This document shows, one piece after another, positions 25,894 to 38,029 of a stretch of DNA of 64,000 nt (the first letter of the stretch is position 1; each line of letters opens with the position of its first letter). A program made the position numbers and the translations under genes. The stretch is from Aulostomus chinensis (lineage: Eukaryota; Chordata; Actinopteri; Syngnathiformes; Aulostomidae). The notes below the pieces were generated by a model, which had not been told where the DNA came from, searched no databases, and saw only the letters and a program-made list of their open reading frames with translations. The stretch spans positions 19,652,501 to 19,716,500 of the forward strand of contig JBBMOA010000013.1 in NCBI GenBank assembly GCA_037954235.1. Direction: 5' to 3'.

Positions 25894-26856
25894 TCAGCTT
25901 TTGTTTCCTAGTAGTGGGATGGAGGGTAGCAGCTTCCTGAAGGACCCGAACCTCCAGCTGCCAGCCCTCTTAGTCCTGTCAAAGAAGTTCACCTCCTCAG
26001 TCTCCCGGTCCTCCTCGTCACACGCCGCTACGTTCACCTGGGTGGCGCTGTTATTGCAGTTTTTATTGGCGTTTTGCGCAAACCCGTGTCTGTGCTCCTC
26101 ATCCCAGGCCCCTAGCAGCTCCTTCATCTCCAGCGGGGCGTCTCCCCGCAGATACTGCCAGGCTCTCTTCCCATTGTAGTCCATGGCGTCCACGTTAGCC
26201 CCGAACGCTCCAACCAGCAGCTTGACGACCATGTAGTGGCCGTGCATGCTGGCGACGTGCAGCGGAGTGAGCCCGCCGCTGCCCCTCAGGTCCACATTCA
26301 CAGGGACACCCGCATTTTCTGCGAAACGCAAAAGTTGGATCAGAGTCTCGTCTTGTCCTCTCTTGGCCAGCCAGTGAAGAACGGAGTATCCGCTGATGAA
26401 ATCTTTCCTGGTTAACAGATAGGGGTCCTCGGAGATGAACTCCAGTAAGGTCTCATAGTTTCCCTCCACGGCTGACAGCATCCACGCGTGTTCCATCGGA
26501 GACAGAGCCCAGTTCACGTCCTGCTGCTCGGAGAAAGACACGCTGGATGTTTGGGAGGTCAAAACAGTGGTGAAGCCGCCGTGAGACGCCTGGCTCAAAA
26601 GCAGCTCTTTCAGGTATTTTTTACGCATAGCGGGCGTGATGGAGCCTCTCTCCGGTGCCTCGGAGCCGCCGTCATCAGACACATCTTGCTGCCTCTGCAA
26701 CCGCGACCTACGCTGAAAAGCCCCGGGCATGACCTGCATGCCATATCTGGAGAGTCGCTCCACAACGGTGGCTTGTCTGGAGCTCCTGCGGCCGTGGGCG
26801 TCGGGATTGCTGACAGCTGATTCAGATCCAGCAGTATCCGAGCCGCTCTCATGCAT
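25894..26856 (-). CDS. sowahd: SOWAHD (ANKRD58), ankyrin-repeat Sosondowah family protein D
   Basis: Single-exon gene of 320 residues (human SOWAHD is also intronless, about 315). The molecular role is poorly known; family members carry ankyrin repeats for protein binding. Visible features are a conserved segment MRKKYLKELLLSQASHGGF, the block DVNWALSPMEHAWMLSAVEG, and ankyrin repeats at about residues 150-250 (SGYSVLHWLAKRGQDETLI; GGLTPLHVASMHGHYMVVKL; NVDAMDYNGKRAWQYL). The C-terminus ends FGSFRKLLPSIPLLG. The start is the ATG at 26856-26854. Its position between rpl39 and septin6 matches the human order RPL39-SOWAHD-SEPTIN6 except for the inserted securin gene. Confidence 0.94.
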   Translation of the reverse strand: MHESGSDTAGSESAVSNPDAHGRRSSRQATVVERLSRYGMQVMPGAFQRRSRLQRQQDVSDDGGSEAPERGSITPAMRKKYLKELLLSQASHGGFTTVLTSQTSSVSFSEQQDVNWALSPMEHAWMLSAVEGNYETLLEFISEDPYLLTRKDFISGYSVLHWLAKRGQDETLIQLLRFAENAGVPVNVDLRGSGGLTPLHVASMHGHYMVVKLLVGAFGANVDAMDYNGKRAWQYLRGDAPLEMKELLGAWDEEHRHGFAQNANKNCNNSATQVNVAACDEEDRETEEVNFFDRTKRAGSWRFGSFRKLLPSIPLLGNKS

Positions 26857-27480
26857 GCTGCTGGAGTTGAAGGCTACTTCCTTTTATTTGGACAACACCC
26901 CGCAGATGAATTATTAAGCAGTGTCCCTCCGCACAGCTGGACTCACTCCTTGTGTTGGACAGTATGACCAGTATGTCCGGTTATGCATCTACAAATACGA
27001 ACATAAACACCACGTCTATAAATCAGCTTCAGTCCCGCATCCCAAAACCTTATTTTAATGAGTCAGGCTCACCTGTTCAGTGTTCCAACAGGATACCTAC
27101 CTAGGCTCAGTAACACCATTGAGCCCAGCTGGATCGACTGGTAACCATTTGATGTACAAGGCAGGCAAAGTAAAACAATCAAGTGCAGTTCTTTGGAGAG
27201 CTTTGTGAGGCACTTGGCTAAAGATTGAGAACTTCTCTTTTTCCAAGGAGGAACTGAGACAAAGTTCATTCTAATCTCCGGCAAAGCCAATGAGAAGAGT
27301 CCCTGGCCACGTGACCACTGATGGACTTCAGAAGTCGGAAGTGAGAATGTAAACGCCACGGCCTGTCATTAAAGTGGCGCAGGATCCTAGCCAGACAATA
27401 AAAACATTAGATTGTAGGGGGAATTAAAACAATTTATTACAGTAAAAGGAAAAACACCGCAGGAATAACATGCAGATGTA
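26857..27480. other. sowahd 5' flank and pttg1 3' flank
   Basis: Contains the presumed sowahd 5' UTR and promoter and the pttg1 3' UTR, both on the minus strand. A 96-codon minus-strand open frame (27069-27359) has no recognisable domain. A minus-strand poly(A)-like signal (TTTATT at about 27433) could end pttg1. Confidence 0.4.
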
Positions 27481-29402
27481 TTAGTCAGTAACAGGCTCAG
27501 GGGGGAGCTCCACCGTCAGCTCATCGAGTGTCTGTAGAAAAGCATCCAGCTCGGAGCAGTCACCTACAAGGGGGGGCAGTTGAAAATACTGTACATTACA
27601 TATACACAGCAGCAGTTATGAGCCAGTACCCTGTCACAGGTAGTCCCAGACTAGTAGCTGCAGATTGTTTTGCATTTGTTTTCAGGCTTAGGAACAACAC
27701 GGCTCAATAGAATTAACGAAATATATTGCTCGTGTAATTTCATTTCTGAACCAGAACAACAAACAAAAAAAAATTGTCTAACCAATTTGACAATTTATCT
27801 AACAAAAAGGTCTGAATCACTGACGTCTGGGAAACTGAAGCCAATTTTATGACTAAAATGATCAGAAACCAACATGGTCTTCAAATATGTATTTGACAGA
27901 AAGTTTTACTGAATATAGAATTACAACAACAACAAAAAACTAATTTTCCTTTCACATTATTCACTGGACACAAGATGTTGCCCACTTCTCTATAAATTTC
28001 CATTCCCCTTGTCTCTACTGGAAGCTCAGGTTTCTACGTCACTCGCCTGCCAGAATAGTCTTAATATCTATGATATTAAATCCTGCCTTTCGGACCACCT
28101 TGTAATAGACATCTTGTTGTAGGATAAAATTCCTGGTTCTTTTTTTTTTTTTTTTTTAAATGGTAGGTCAGACAAGAAATTCTGTTGGGGAAATTCAGAA
28201 AATTCGAACCATTTTACAGCCAAATGGCTTCTTATGAACTTCAGAAGCATCTACTAGCTACTTGATACCTGAGCGCTGTGGCATCTTTACAGGTGACATG
28301 TTTTGGAGTGGGATCAGCATGTCCAGGTCTTCCTCAAGGGGGCATGGAGCTTGGGGGAAACTAGCCACTCCTGGCAGAGCGAGACAACTCAGAGCAATCA
28401 AATCTTCAGGGACGCTGAACTTCTCGAACTCTACAGGGAAAATTCAGAGATCAAAAATTGGGGTGAAAAAAAAAGAATCAACACTGAGGTATAAACCACT
28501 AACTCTTTTGGGGGACCAGGACATACACTGATGTGAATCTAATACATGGACTCAGTTTTGCCAAATTCAATCAACTGCCAATTGCATTTAAATGCTAATT
28601 TGTTCAATAATTACCACTTTTTTGGGTCAATATTAATTTGGTTGTATTCAGGATATGGCCAAATTTTTTCCACATTTTGAATGAATATTCTTAATAAAAA
28701 ACAGAATCACTCTTTGAGAGGGTGTACCTGCATCTTTATGCCACTGTATCAGTGTCATAAAATGCTGTTACATTGACAATACAATTTTCCGTACAACAAA
28801 ATGTTTTGTTTGACAGACCCAGCAAAACACATTAAAACGTGTAAACGGTTCCCATTGAAAGGTTTTCCTGTTACCTAGCGGATCATATGGAATGAACTTC
28901 TCAATTTCTGGATATTTTTCCACTTTGCTTTGAGGATTGACTTTTGTTTCCTATGGAGGACAAAGTGCAGCTTTATTACATATGAAGTTTGAGGGAAACA
29001 ACACATTTAGACATTAAAAAGGCAGACACAACTTTTCCTATAGACACTACAGTTTATCTCCCAACCTGTGGTTTTACAAGTTTCTTTTCTTGCACATTGA
29101 TGGCTGGGGTGGAAATTGTCTTGTTGACTGTTCCTAAAGCCTTACGACCAGAGGGGAGGGGCGTTGTTAAGCTTTTAGCCATCATTGGTGACTTCAGGAG
29201 TTTCTCTGGTGGAGAGAAAAAACACAAATACACCTCAGGTCAAAACTGTACACGTCCCAACAGACCAACATTACAAATATATGTAAAGAACCAGGTTAGA
29301 CCGATGTTCCATACCTGGAGCAGATTGCAGTCGCTGTCGCATCTTGAGTGCAGGTGCATGAAGACATGCATTTTCACGCTCTGCAAAGTTGATAGTGGCC
29401 AT
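27481..29402 (-). CDS. pttg1: Securin (pituitary tumor-transforming gene 1)
   Basis: Inhibitor and chaperone of separase, destroyed by APC/C at anaphase to release sister chromatids. Minus-strand exons: 29402-29315, 29205-29066, 28950-28875, 28430-28269, 27563-27481 (TAA 27483-27481), giving 182 residues (human 202). Recognisable parts are the destruction box RKALGTVNK, the separase-binding pseudosubstrate region KYPEIEKFIPYDPLEFEKF, then EEDLDMLIPLQNMSPVKMP (human has SPVKMP), and the C-terminal ELTVELPPEP. The N-terminal APC/C degron is written AERENAC, so the usual KEN box lysine is arginine; an extra RQRL minimal D-box follows at about residue 22. Human PTTG1 is on 5q33, so its place inside an Xq24-like block is notable. 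The identity is firm from these motifs. Confidence 0.93.
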
Positions 29403-30643
29403 TGTATCTAAAAACACAAGCTTACATTGACTACTGGAGCATTACTGACATGTCATACTCCGATCAGGTGGCTGGAGGGGATGTCTTCCATTTAACAGTA
29501 ACTCAGTCGCAGTTGTGTGACATACACATATATATATATACACTTGCCAATTCATTTTTGTATGGAGAGTAGCCTACACACCAGAACTTTGAACAATGTT
29601 GGCATGATACCCGTTTGTTGACAGTTCTATACACGACGTCTCATATCAGCCTTGTTTTCAGCCACACCGACGGCTGCGTCTTGTTTGGAGCCAATATCAT
29701 AAATTAGCATAGCAGCGTTTCCAGTTTGTGACCTAACGTTAGCTCACAAATGTCAACAGTTGAAGTCGCAGAGCTTAGTGTTCGTATTCTGGATACAAAT
29801 ACATAAAATTCCGTACATGGGCTCGGCCGACCTTAACAATATAATACTTAAATATGCGTTTTCGTTACCTCAAGTGTGTTAAACGCTCTCCTCTTTATGT
29901 TGTTTTGGTATTGAAAAATAAACAGCCGAGCTGACCGCGGCTTCTTTTTAAATTCACTACCTTCGTTCTATTGGTCACTGTAAAACACGTGACTTAAATG
30001 GGCGTTGCCCAGAAGTTGACATGTTATCTCTATTAATATCACAAAGTAACGGTAACACTTCAAGACACAAAACGAAATGAATGTAATAATAATGTTAATA
30101 TTGCTATAAATATTATAAAACACAAGTGATTTGGGAATGTATTTGCGTTTTTTAAAGACCAATTTATTTACTGCAGAAACCGCACATGTGAATTTACAAA
30201 TATAGTCTTTATCTTAAACACATATCTACGACAATTGCGAATTGTCTCAACTGCTGTATTTGCTCATTGTTCTTTTAACTTTGCAGCTGAAATTATCGTT
30301 ATTGCTTGTTCATTCACTGCCATTCTTACTGGGCGAATCCATCAAAACGGTTCGTCGGGGATTTACGGGGGTTCACTGGATAATTCTCGTTTATAATAAC
30401 ATTAATTTAAGAAAAAATAAAGTGCTAGCCGGGATAAGTGTGATACAAAAATCTTCTAATTTATCAAACAGCTTTCATATGGATGACATTATCAAAGGTT
30501 CTTATGAAATAATGCTTAGATAATCTGCTGAACGGTGGTACAATCCGAGCGGGCCATCTTTCGTTGTAGCCTCCTCGATTCTGCTCCCTACGTTGATTTC
30601 GGAGAGCAGCAGAGGTGTCGTCCTCCAGCTAACGGCTACTACT
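29403..30643. promoter_or_regulatory. divergent promoter region pttg1 / septin6
   Basis: About 1.2 kb between the two start codons. A minus-strand CCAAT (29970-29974) is followed about 20 bases later by TTTAAA, reminiscent of CCAAT plus CHR-type elements in cell-cycle promoters, consistent with pttg1 transcription to the left from about 29.9 kb. GC-richer sequence at 30540-30643 is the likely septin6 5' UTR. A stable gene is not seen in between. Confidence 0.45.
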
Positions 30644-33600
30644 ATGGCGTCAACTGAGATAGCAAGGCAAGCGGTGAGTAACCTGGTTTACTCAGGACGA
30701 TGTTATTACCACACACCTGTCGAAATGTCTTCTCATCTAACTATGTGTTTTTAGCGTTACGTCGCTGAATGAGATGCCATTTGGAAGCTAATGTTAGTCA
30801 TCACCCGCCTACATTCAGTCTAAAAATGTAAAATTGAGGTAAATAGGTCTCGAATAATGTTTCTGGTAATATTGTACAATTGCCAATCTCAACACTGCAT
30901 CATTGAACATTAGATTTATCAATTACATTAATTTTATTTTAATTTTCGTGAGCTAACGCCTTGGTTTCCTGTGATGGTAATGTTAGCATAAATTGCATGA
31001 AAAACGGAATAACATCGGCGCTTTTTGCAAACTTATTTTATCCTTCGAAGGCTTTGTAAGGTTTATAGATTATTTTGGCTCATGTTAAAAAAAGGCAACC
31101 AATAAAATAGCCACCGGGAGGCCATTCATTCTGAACGCCCCCATTTCAGCGCAGCTACGATGCTCACTTCCGTTACGTTGTTTGATGCGAGTCCCGTTAA
31201 CTTTCAATCGGGCGTTGTCTGATGTGTATAGAAAATATGAGTACAAAACAGATTCTTGCTGTTCTTTTAAAAAATATATTTAGGTCTGCAATTTCCAACG
31301 AATGCGTAATGTTTGTCTGGATTATAGTTTGGGTGAAAAAAGAAGAAAACAGAAGCCACCAAACCCAGAGAAAGTGCTCAGAATAGCAAGTTGTCGCAGT
31401 TTGATATGCTTTTGCGGCTCAATCACGGAAAAATCCGCTGTGTGTAACTAAATGGATTCAAGAATGTTGCACTTACAACTGAAGTGTAAAGGCTGTTTGT
31501 AGAGTGACATTATCCCCAGTTTAACAAACACTCCCTCAGCTGTTTAAACCCAACTATCCAAATAATCCACAACTGTATTGTACCACCCGCTTGTCTGGTT
31601 ATTTTAAATTGACCCTCAGATGGAATGTTTTCCTCTCAAAGCTGAGGCCACATTGGAAAGCCACATAATAGCTGGTTGGCTGACATTTAGCTGGTTCCTT
31701 TGCCATATAATCTAAATTCTTTGCTTTCCTACACCTCATAATGTAGACGTAGGCAGCTGAATCGGGATTCACAGAGATGGAGATGCTAACCACTAGTCAC
31801 ACGCCCACACACGTGAAACAACACAACAGTGCTTTTACACTTTGGTGTCACTCTGATCGAGACAGAGAGAGCTCTTCTACCTTTTTGTTAGTGTGCAAGT
31901 GTCTTAATTTGCACGGCCATACCTCCTAGACATGTGTGGTTCGTAAACATACAGAATATAGGAAATAGGTTCGGAAACAGGAAGTTCACTCACTGCACCT
32001 GATATGCATGTGAAAGCCAGTGCCAATGTCATCACAAAATGCGATTGAAGAGGTAATAATTTGTACAGCATTCACCTGAAAGAGCTGTCAAAGACGATCA
32101 AGATCATCACATATGTTGAAAAGGGCAATAATCTGAAAATCCTTTTCTATAATGCTGTTTTCCGGAGGACTACAGTCCTCAAAATGTAAATTGGTAACTA
32201 TACCATCTACAGTAATGTGAGGTGCCTCATCAAAAGTCCTCAGCATGTTGCTACATAAAGGGTTCTGTGTCAGATGGTGCTTCATGTTATTTTTCACTTT
32301 TTTTTTTGGACTTTTTTCTAGGGAGAAGGTGCTCGTTCGGTACCTCTTGCAGGCCATGTCGGCTTTGACAGTATGCCTGACCAGCTGGTCAACAAGTCTG
32401 TCAATCATGGATTTTGCTTCAACATCCTCTGTGTTGGTGAGTATGTCAGGCTTGAAAATGTCATCGCTATCTCTTGTCAGACCAAAATGACAATTAATTC
32501 GCTTGAGTGAAAGTCAGGTTTCTCCTCAAGTTGCAAAGCAGTTGGCTCAGTATTTGACCTATTTAGATTCCTTTTGGCCGGTTGGCCTGGGTGAACAATG
32601 AAGATGCTCTGGGATTAGATAAGACACTCTCTCCACCTTTTAGTGTGGAAATGTTCATTTCCATTTTGTGTTCTTATTTAAGTGTACATAGAAGATGACC
32701 AATGTGTCAATTCAGTTCTCACAAATGTTCCTGCATTTATCACTGAATCTGTATCACCGAATCATCCTGGGGTCAGGGCTCTTCTAAACACAATGCTACA
32801 CTTCCTTTAGCGTGAACTGAGCTCAAACAAATATCATTGATTCATTAGTGATTTGGGGTTCGAGGGAAGATTAGACAGCTTGTGAAAACTATGAGATATC
32901 CTTTCAAAAGTAGGCTACCATGATTTGAGTGTAAGTCAGGCTATGATGAGTAAAAATAGACGTTCTGACAGAGGGAGCTCTGTAACTGAGTCATCTGAAT
33001 GCCTCCAACGGTAAACGGATGTCAGACCACATCAGCAAACCCAGAGTGCTGCTATTGTTGCATCTGTAAACATGTGAAAATAATGCACCTTTAATATGTC
33101 ACATTGAATGTACACTTAGTTTATTAGCTATCTGGAGCCGAGGATATAAAACAGTCATGTGTGTTGATGGTTATAATCAGATTATGTAAATTTACCCTCT
33201 GAACCTCAAGCAGATTTGAAAGTTTCCTGCTTTTGGTTACCATAAATGGAAAAAAAGAAATTGAATTTAATTGATGATTTATTTAACAAAGGAAATTTCA
33301 TTTCATCAGTATTTACTATACTTGTTATTATTAGCTATCAGAAAAATACACCCTGACGCATATTAAACTCCTGTGCTGCAGGATTCTGAGAGCTCTCAAA
33401 CAACAAACTCCTCCTCTGTCTCTCGGATAATTAATTGCAGCCAACTGACGGAATGGAAACTTGTAGTCAAATTTAATAGACCCCAAAATAAAATAAAAGA
33501 GGCCAGGCCCACCTAAGTCATCAACATGTCTACTTGATCTTATTCAGAAATAGCTACTTGTCAACATGTTTCTTGGGTTGGTTCAGTAGACATTTGGTAG

Positions 33601-36600
33601 CCTGAGACCTGCAGTGGATAATGTCTTTTCAGATTATTCTGATGATCCGGGTAGCAGAGGTAGAACCGCTGCTAGCTGTTAACTGACGATATTAATTCAT
33701 CATAATTCTCTGTAAATGGTTCAGCTGCTATGAACCTACCTGGCCGAGGAGCATAGAAGTTGTTCTTAGCTTTTTTCAGTGAGGTATGTTGAATAAAATG
33801 AGTTTTTTCTAAGCTTAGGTGTGTTCATTTATTTCAACTGAATTGTATGTCACACACCATTAAAAGTAAAAAAAAAAGCAACAACTGACCAGGAAGATCA
33901 AGGTTTAAAGTATCCCAGTATATGGAGGTGTTTTCTCTCTGTTGTCCAGGTGAGACGGGTCTGGGGAAGTCCACTCTGATGGACACATTGTTCAACACCA
34001 AGTTTGAGGGCGAGCCCACCCAGCACAACCAGCCGGGAGTAACGCTCAAGTCCAACACCTACGAACTCCAGGAGAGCAACGTACGCCTCAAACTCACGGT
34101 GGTCAACACCGTCGGCTTTGGAGACCAGATCAATAAAGAAGACAGGTAAAACACTTGGTAAAAAATGTTTCCGTGTGCTTCTATAGTTTGTCTGACTGAC
34201 TTTTACTATTTTCATATGGTTCTTTTTATCTTAATTACAGAAAATGGCTTGTTGCATTTTACACAAATTCATTGATCAATAGTCATTGTTATGTGTAACA
34301 CGGATGCAGATCAGGATTATGTTCGTTATTCATGGAAGATGCCAACTTTTTGGGAAATACACTTGTTGTTAAGCATTTTGAGAGCCAGACAAGCAGATAA
34401 ATACCCTGCTCTCCTCTCTCCAGACCCCCCACCTGATGCCTGACTGCTAGTTCGCTTAGCGGCTATGAACACCAGTGGTGGGGCTTGGGATATGTTTGAC
34501 ATTTGCTGGTGAAACTGATGAAAGTCATGACATTTCCCAACAAGTTAGCATGTGTCTATGAAAATATACTATTTTATTTATAAAAGAAAGTCGCTAAAAT
34601 TTCAAACCCATCGCTCTCTCTCTCTCTTTATCAGTTACAAGTCCATTGTGGAATTTATTGACGCCCAGTTTGAAGCATATCTACAAGAGGAGCTGAAAAT
34701 TAAGCGCACGCTACACAGCTACCACGACACCCGCATACATGCATGCCTCTACTTCATCGCTCCCACGGGACACTCGCTCAAATCCCTGGACTTGGTGACC
34801 ATGAAAAAGCTTGATAGCAAGGTGAGTCCCACTTAGCTTTGTACGGCTCTTGTAAATGTATGCAACCATGGATACTACACACATTGTTTAGAGTATCGGG
34901 TCTGTCCTCTCTACTCACGGGTCATAAACCTTTCCAGGCCATCTGCCCGCGTGCCAATTGGCTCTAGTCTAGTTCCTGCGTTAGCGTAGGTCAGCTGTGA
35001 AATGCAGTTGTCTCAGTGACTGCTGCCTGGTTTATGAGACATCCTCTTGGCTGTGTCGTATTTGCATGGACCCCTGAGTGGGTTCAGTGTTTGCCAGAGC
35101 AGCTGTGCCCTCAAGCCAAACTCACTACAGCATGATCCAGGTGTATACATTCTCCTAGGGGAGGCGCCTTCCGTCTTCAGCTGAAGTGTACTTGAGCAAG
35201 ACATGAATGACTTGAATGTCACCAGATGCAGGGATTATGTTTTTATTCACATGACCGTGGATGTCTCTTGATGTTTGTATGACTTGAGCAGAGAAATGGC
35301 TGAGAAAATTGTTGTGTGGGTGTGAAAGGGTCACTTCTAACTGTGGGTGCTTTCTGTTGAAGAGAATGACCTGCCTGTTTGTCCTCTCACGCTCCCCCCC
35401 CCCTCTCTCTCTTGCTCTCTCTCTCTCTCCCCCCCCCCCTCTCATGTTTTTGAAATCATTGGAGTCTGACACCCTGTTTGAAGAGCTTTCAAGTAATCTG
35501 CAGCAGAAGATGGAAGTCCGCTGCTCTCTTTACTGCATTTTCTATTTTTATTTCTGGGCTTAATGTTTAACTGTCTACAAAGGCCTGATTTGCTGAGATT
35601 GCAGGGTTTGAAAGAGAAATTCTGTGTTGAAAAGATGATAAGAGCATAGATTCAGTTTTTTTTTTACATTTATGTAGGAAATAACCATTAAAAAAATCCC
35701 ACGCAACCAGTGATTGGAACAGATGAAAGATAAATGCAGTGTGAAATAAAATGAGCTCCGATATAAATTTAGATATTGTTACAATACCTTCATCTGAAAG
35801 TTGTGATGTGTGTATTTAACCTTTTTGAAAAATAAACTATTTTCTAAATTCCATAAATATAGGTGAGGAAAGTTTGCCACTGACTGACAGCTCAGCAACA
35901 CCTTAGTAAGAAGCATTGTTGTCATCTGATGTTAGATTTTCTCTCTTTCTCAACTCTAGGTCAATATTATCCCAATCATTGCGAAGTCAGATGCCATCTC
36001 CAAGAGTGAGCTGACCAAGTTCAAAATCAAAATCACCAGTGAGCTGGTCAGCAACGGGGTGCAGATCTACCAGTTCCCCACCGACGATGAATCGGTGGCG
36101 GAGATCAACTCCACGATGAATGTAAGACTGACTTAAAGTGACGTGTGTTGGAGGGAAAAATCTTCAGGCAGCACACCAATATTGCGTTTCCTTCTGCTCC
36201 ACAGAGCCATTTGCCGTTCGCCGTGGTGGGATGCACGGAGGAAGTTAAGATGGGGAACAAGATGGTGAAGGCCCGGCAGTACCCTTGGGGAACCGTGCAG
36301 GGTAAACCCTTGTCTCTTCCTGGACGGGAAAGAGAGCACGCTCCCTGCTGCTCCACTTACTCCCTCCGCTAATGCTCCTCCAGCAGCTGCAGCAAACTAG
36401 TTGATAACCACTTATGTAACCTCATTTAGCTGCAGCACCCTGTCTGCCATCACACTGACACTGCTGAGCTTTTACAGATTAGGAGATTTCATGTCACTAA
36501 TGGTGTTTCAATTGATTTGATCTATCATTCCAGAACAGACTGTTTGCTGCGTATAAAACACAAGCGTATTTGTGGAATCGTTTCGCTAATTTAGACAAAA

Positions 36601-37996
36601 AGTGACAAATGTCACACAGCATGAAACAACACTTCAATGGGATATTGCAATGCTCCTCAAAAACACTTTTCTGGCCATTATTCAATGTCATAATCTCTGG
36701 AAACCCTTTTAGAGAATAACGATGAATTCAGCTTTGCCGGGGAGACCTTTTTATTGCATCCATTTAAACTGCATTTAAACTGCATTACATTTTACATGAA
36801 TCTAGACCAACATGCATATAAACTCCAACTGAAGTACTTTGCTGAAGCATACAGCCATCAGGTAGTAATTGGAGTTGACTTTATGCTTAATTAAGGTGTG
36901 TTCACATCCAAATTGACTGAACTTGTGGACAGCTGTAATTTATGAGCAGAACTTTAGGGGTCAATGGGACTACAATACTTCCATGGGACTCAGTATGGAT
37001 GTGATAAACCTCTAACACCTTTAAAGCTGTAAATCAGCACTTAAACCTCATTGGCTTCCTGTCATTTGAAATTCAATGGAATGGATTACAGGCAAAACAA
37101 TGAAAACTACATCACTGTCCTAATGGCTACAAACTGCACTGTGTAATATTTTTAGCCGGAGGCTTTATCTGACATTGGGATGGTTTACTCCACATTGTGT
37201 TCTTCCATGCATGCGTACTCACATGGTGTCACACGGTCTGTGGAAGCGTGGCGCTTAATCCAGTCAATGGTTAGGATCAATAGAGATGCTGTTGGATATG
37301 AACTCTGTTGGTGTCTCGCGTGTGTAGGACTGTGTCTTTGGATTACTCACTGGTTTTAAAAAGATATCCATTCAATTCTTAGCTATAATACATGGGGAAT
37401 CTATAAATAATCAAATATAATCTAATGTGTTTGGTAAAATATGCGTGTTTGTTTTGTTTTTTTTTTGTCTCACAGTGGAAAATGAAAATCACTGTGACTT
37501 TGTCAAACTGCGAGAAATGCTGATCAGAGTGAACATGGAAGACCTGCGAGAGCAGACTCACACACGCCATTATGAGCTCTACCGCCGCTGCAAGCTGGAG
37601 GAGATGGGCTTTAAGGACACGGATCCTGACAGCAAGCCCTTCAGGTAGGAGACCTGACAGCTCTGTGTGGATTTTTCACACCCCCCCCCCATCTTGTTTC
37701 TTTCTGCAATGTTTCAGATTTTGTTGTCCTTTTTTAATATATCCATACTAGTTTCTACAGTTGGCATGCTGTGCATCATCATGAAACCGACCTTACCGTT
37801 CATTGCATTAAAAGCTCTTCCCTTTCTCGTCTTCCTTTGCCAGTCTGCAAGAAACGTATGAAGCCAAGAGGAATGAGTTCATGGGGGAGCTGCAGAAGAA
37901 GGAAGAAGAGATGAGGCAAATGTTCGTCCAGAGGGTTAAAGAGAAGGAGGCTGAGCTTAAAGAAGCAGAGAAAGAGGTGCGAATCATTAAATCGCT

Positions 37997-38029
<33 letters not shown>

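Noticed and set aside
25894..26179. Plus-strand frames across the sowahd locus
   Set aside because: Antisense shadows of the sowahd coding exon.
27069..27359. 96-codon minus-strand frame upstream of sowahd
   Set aside because: No domain, homology or splice support recognised. Database search would decide; left as spacer.
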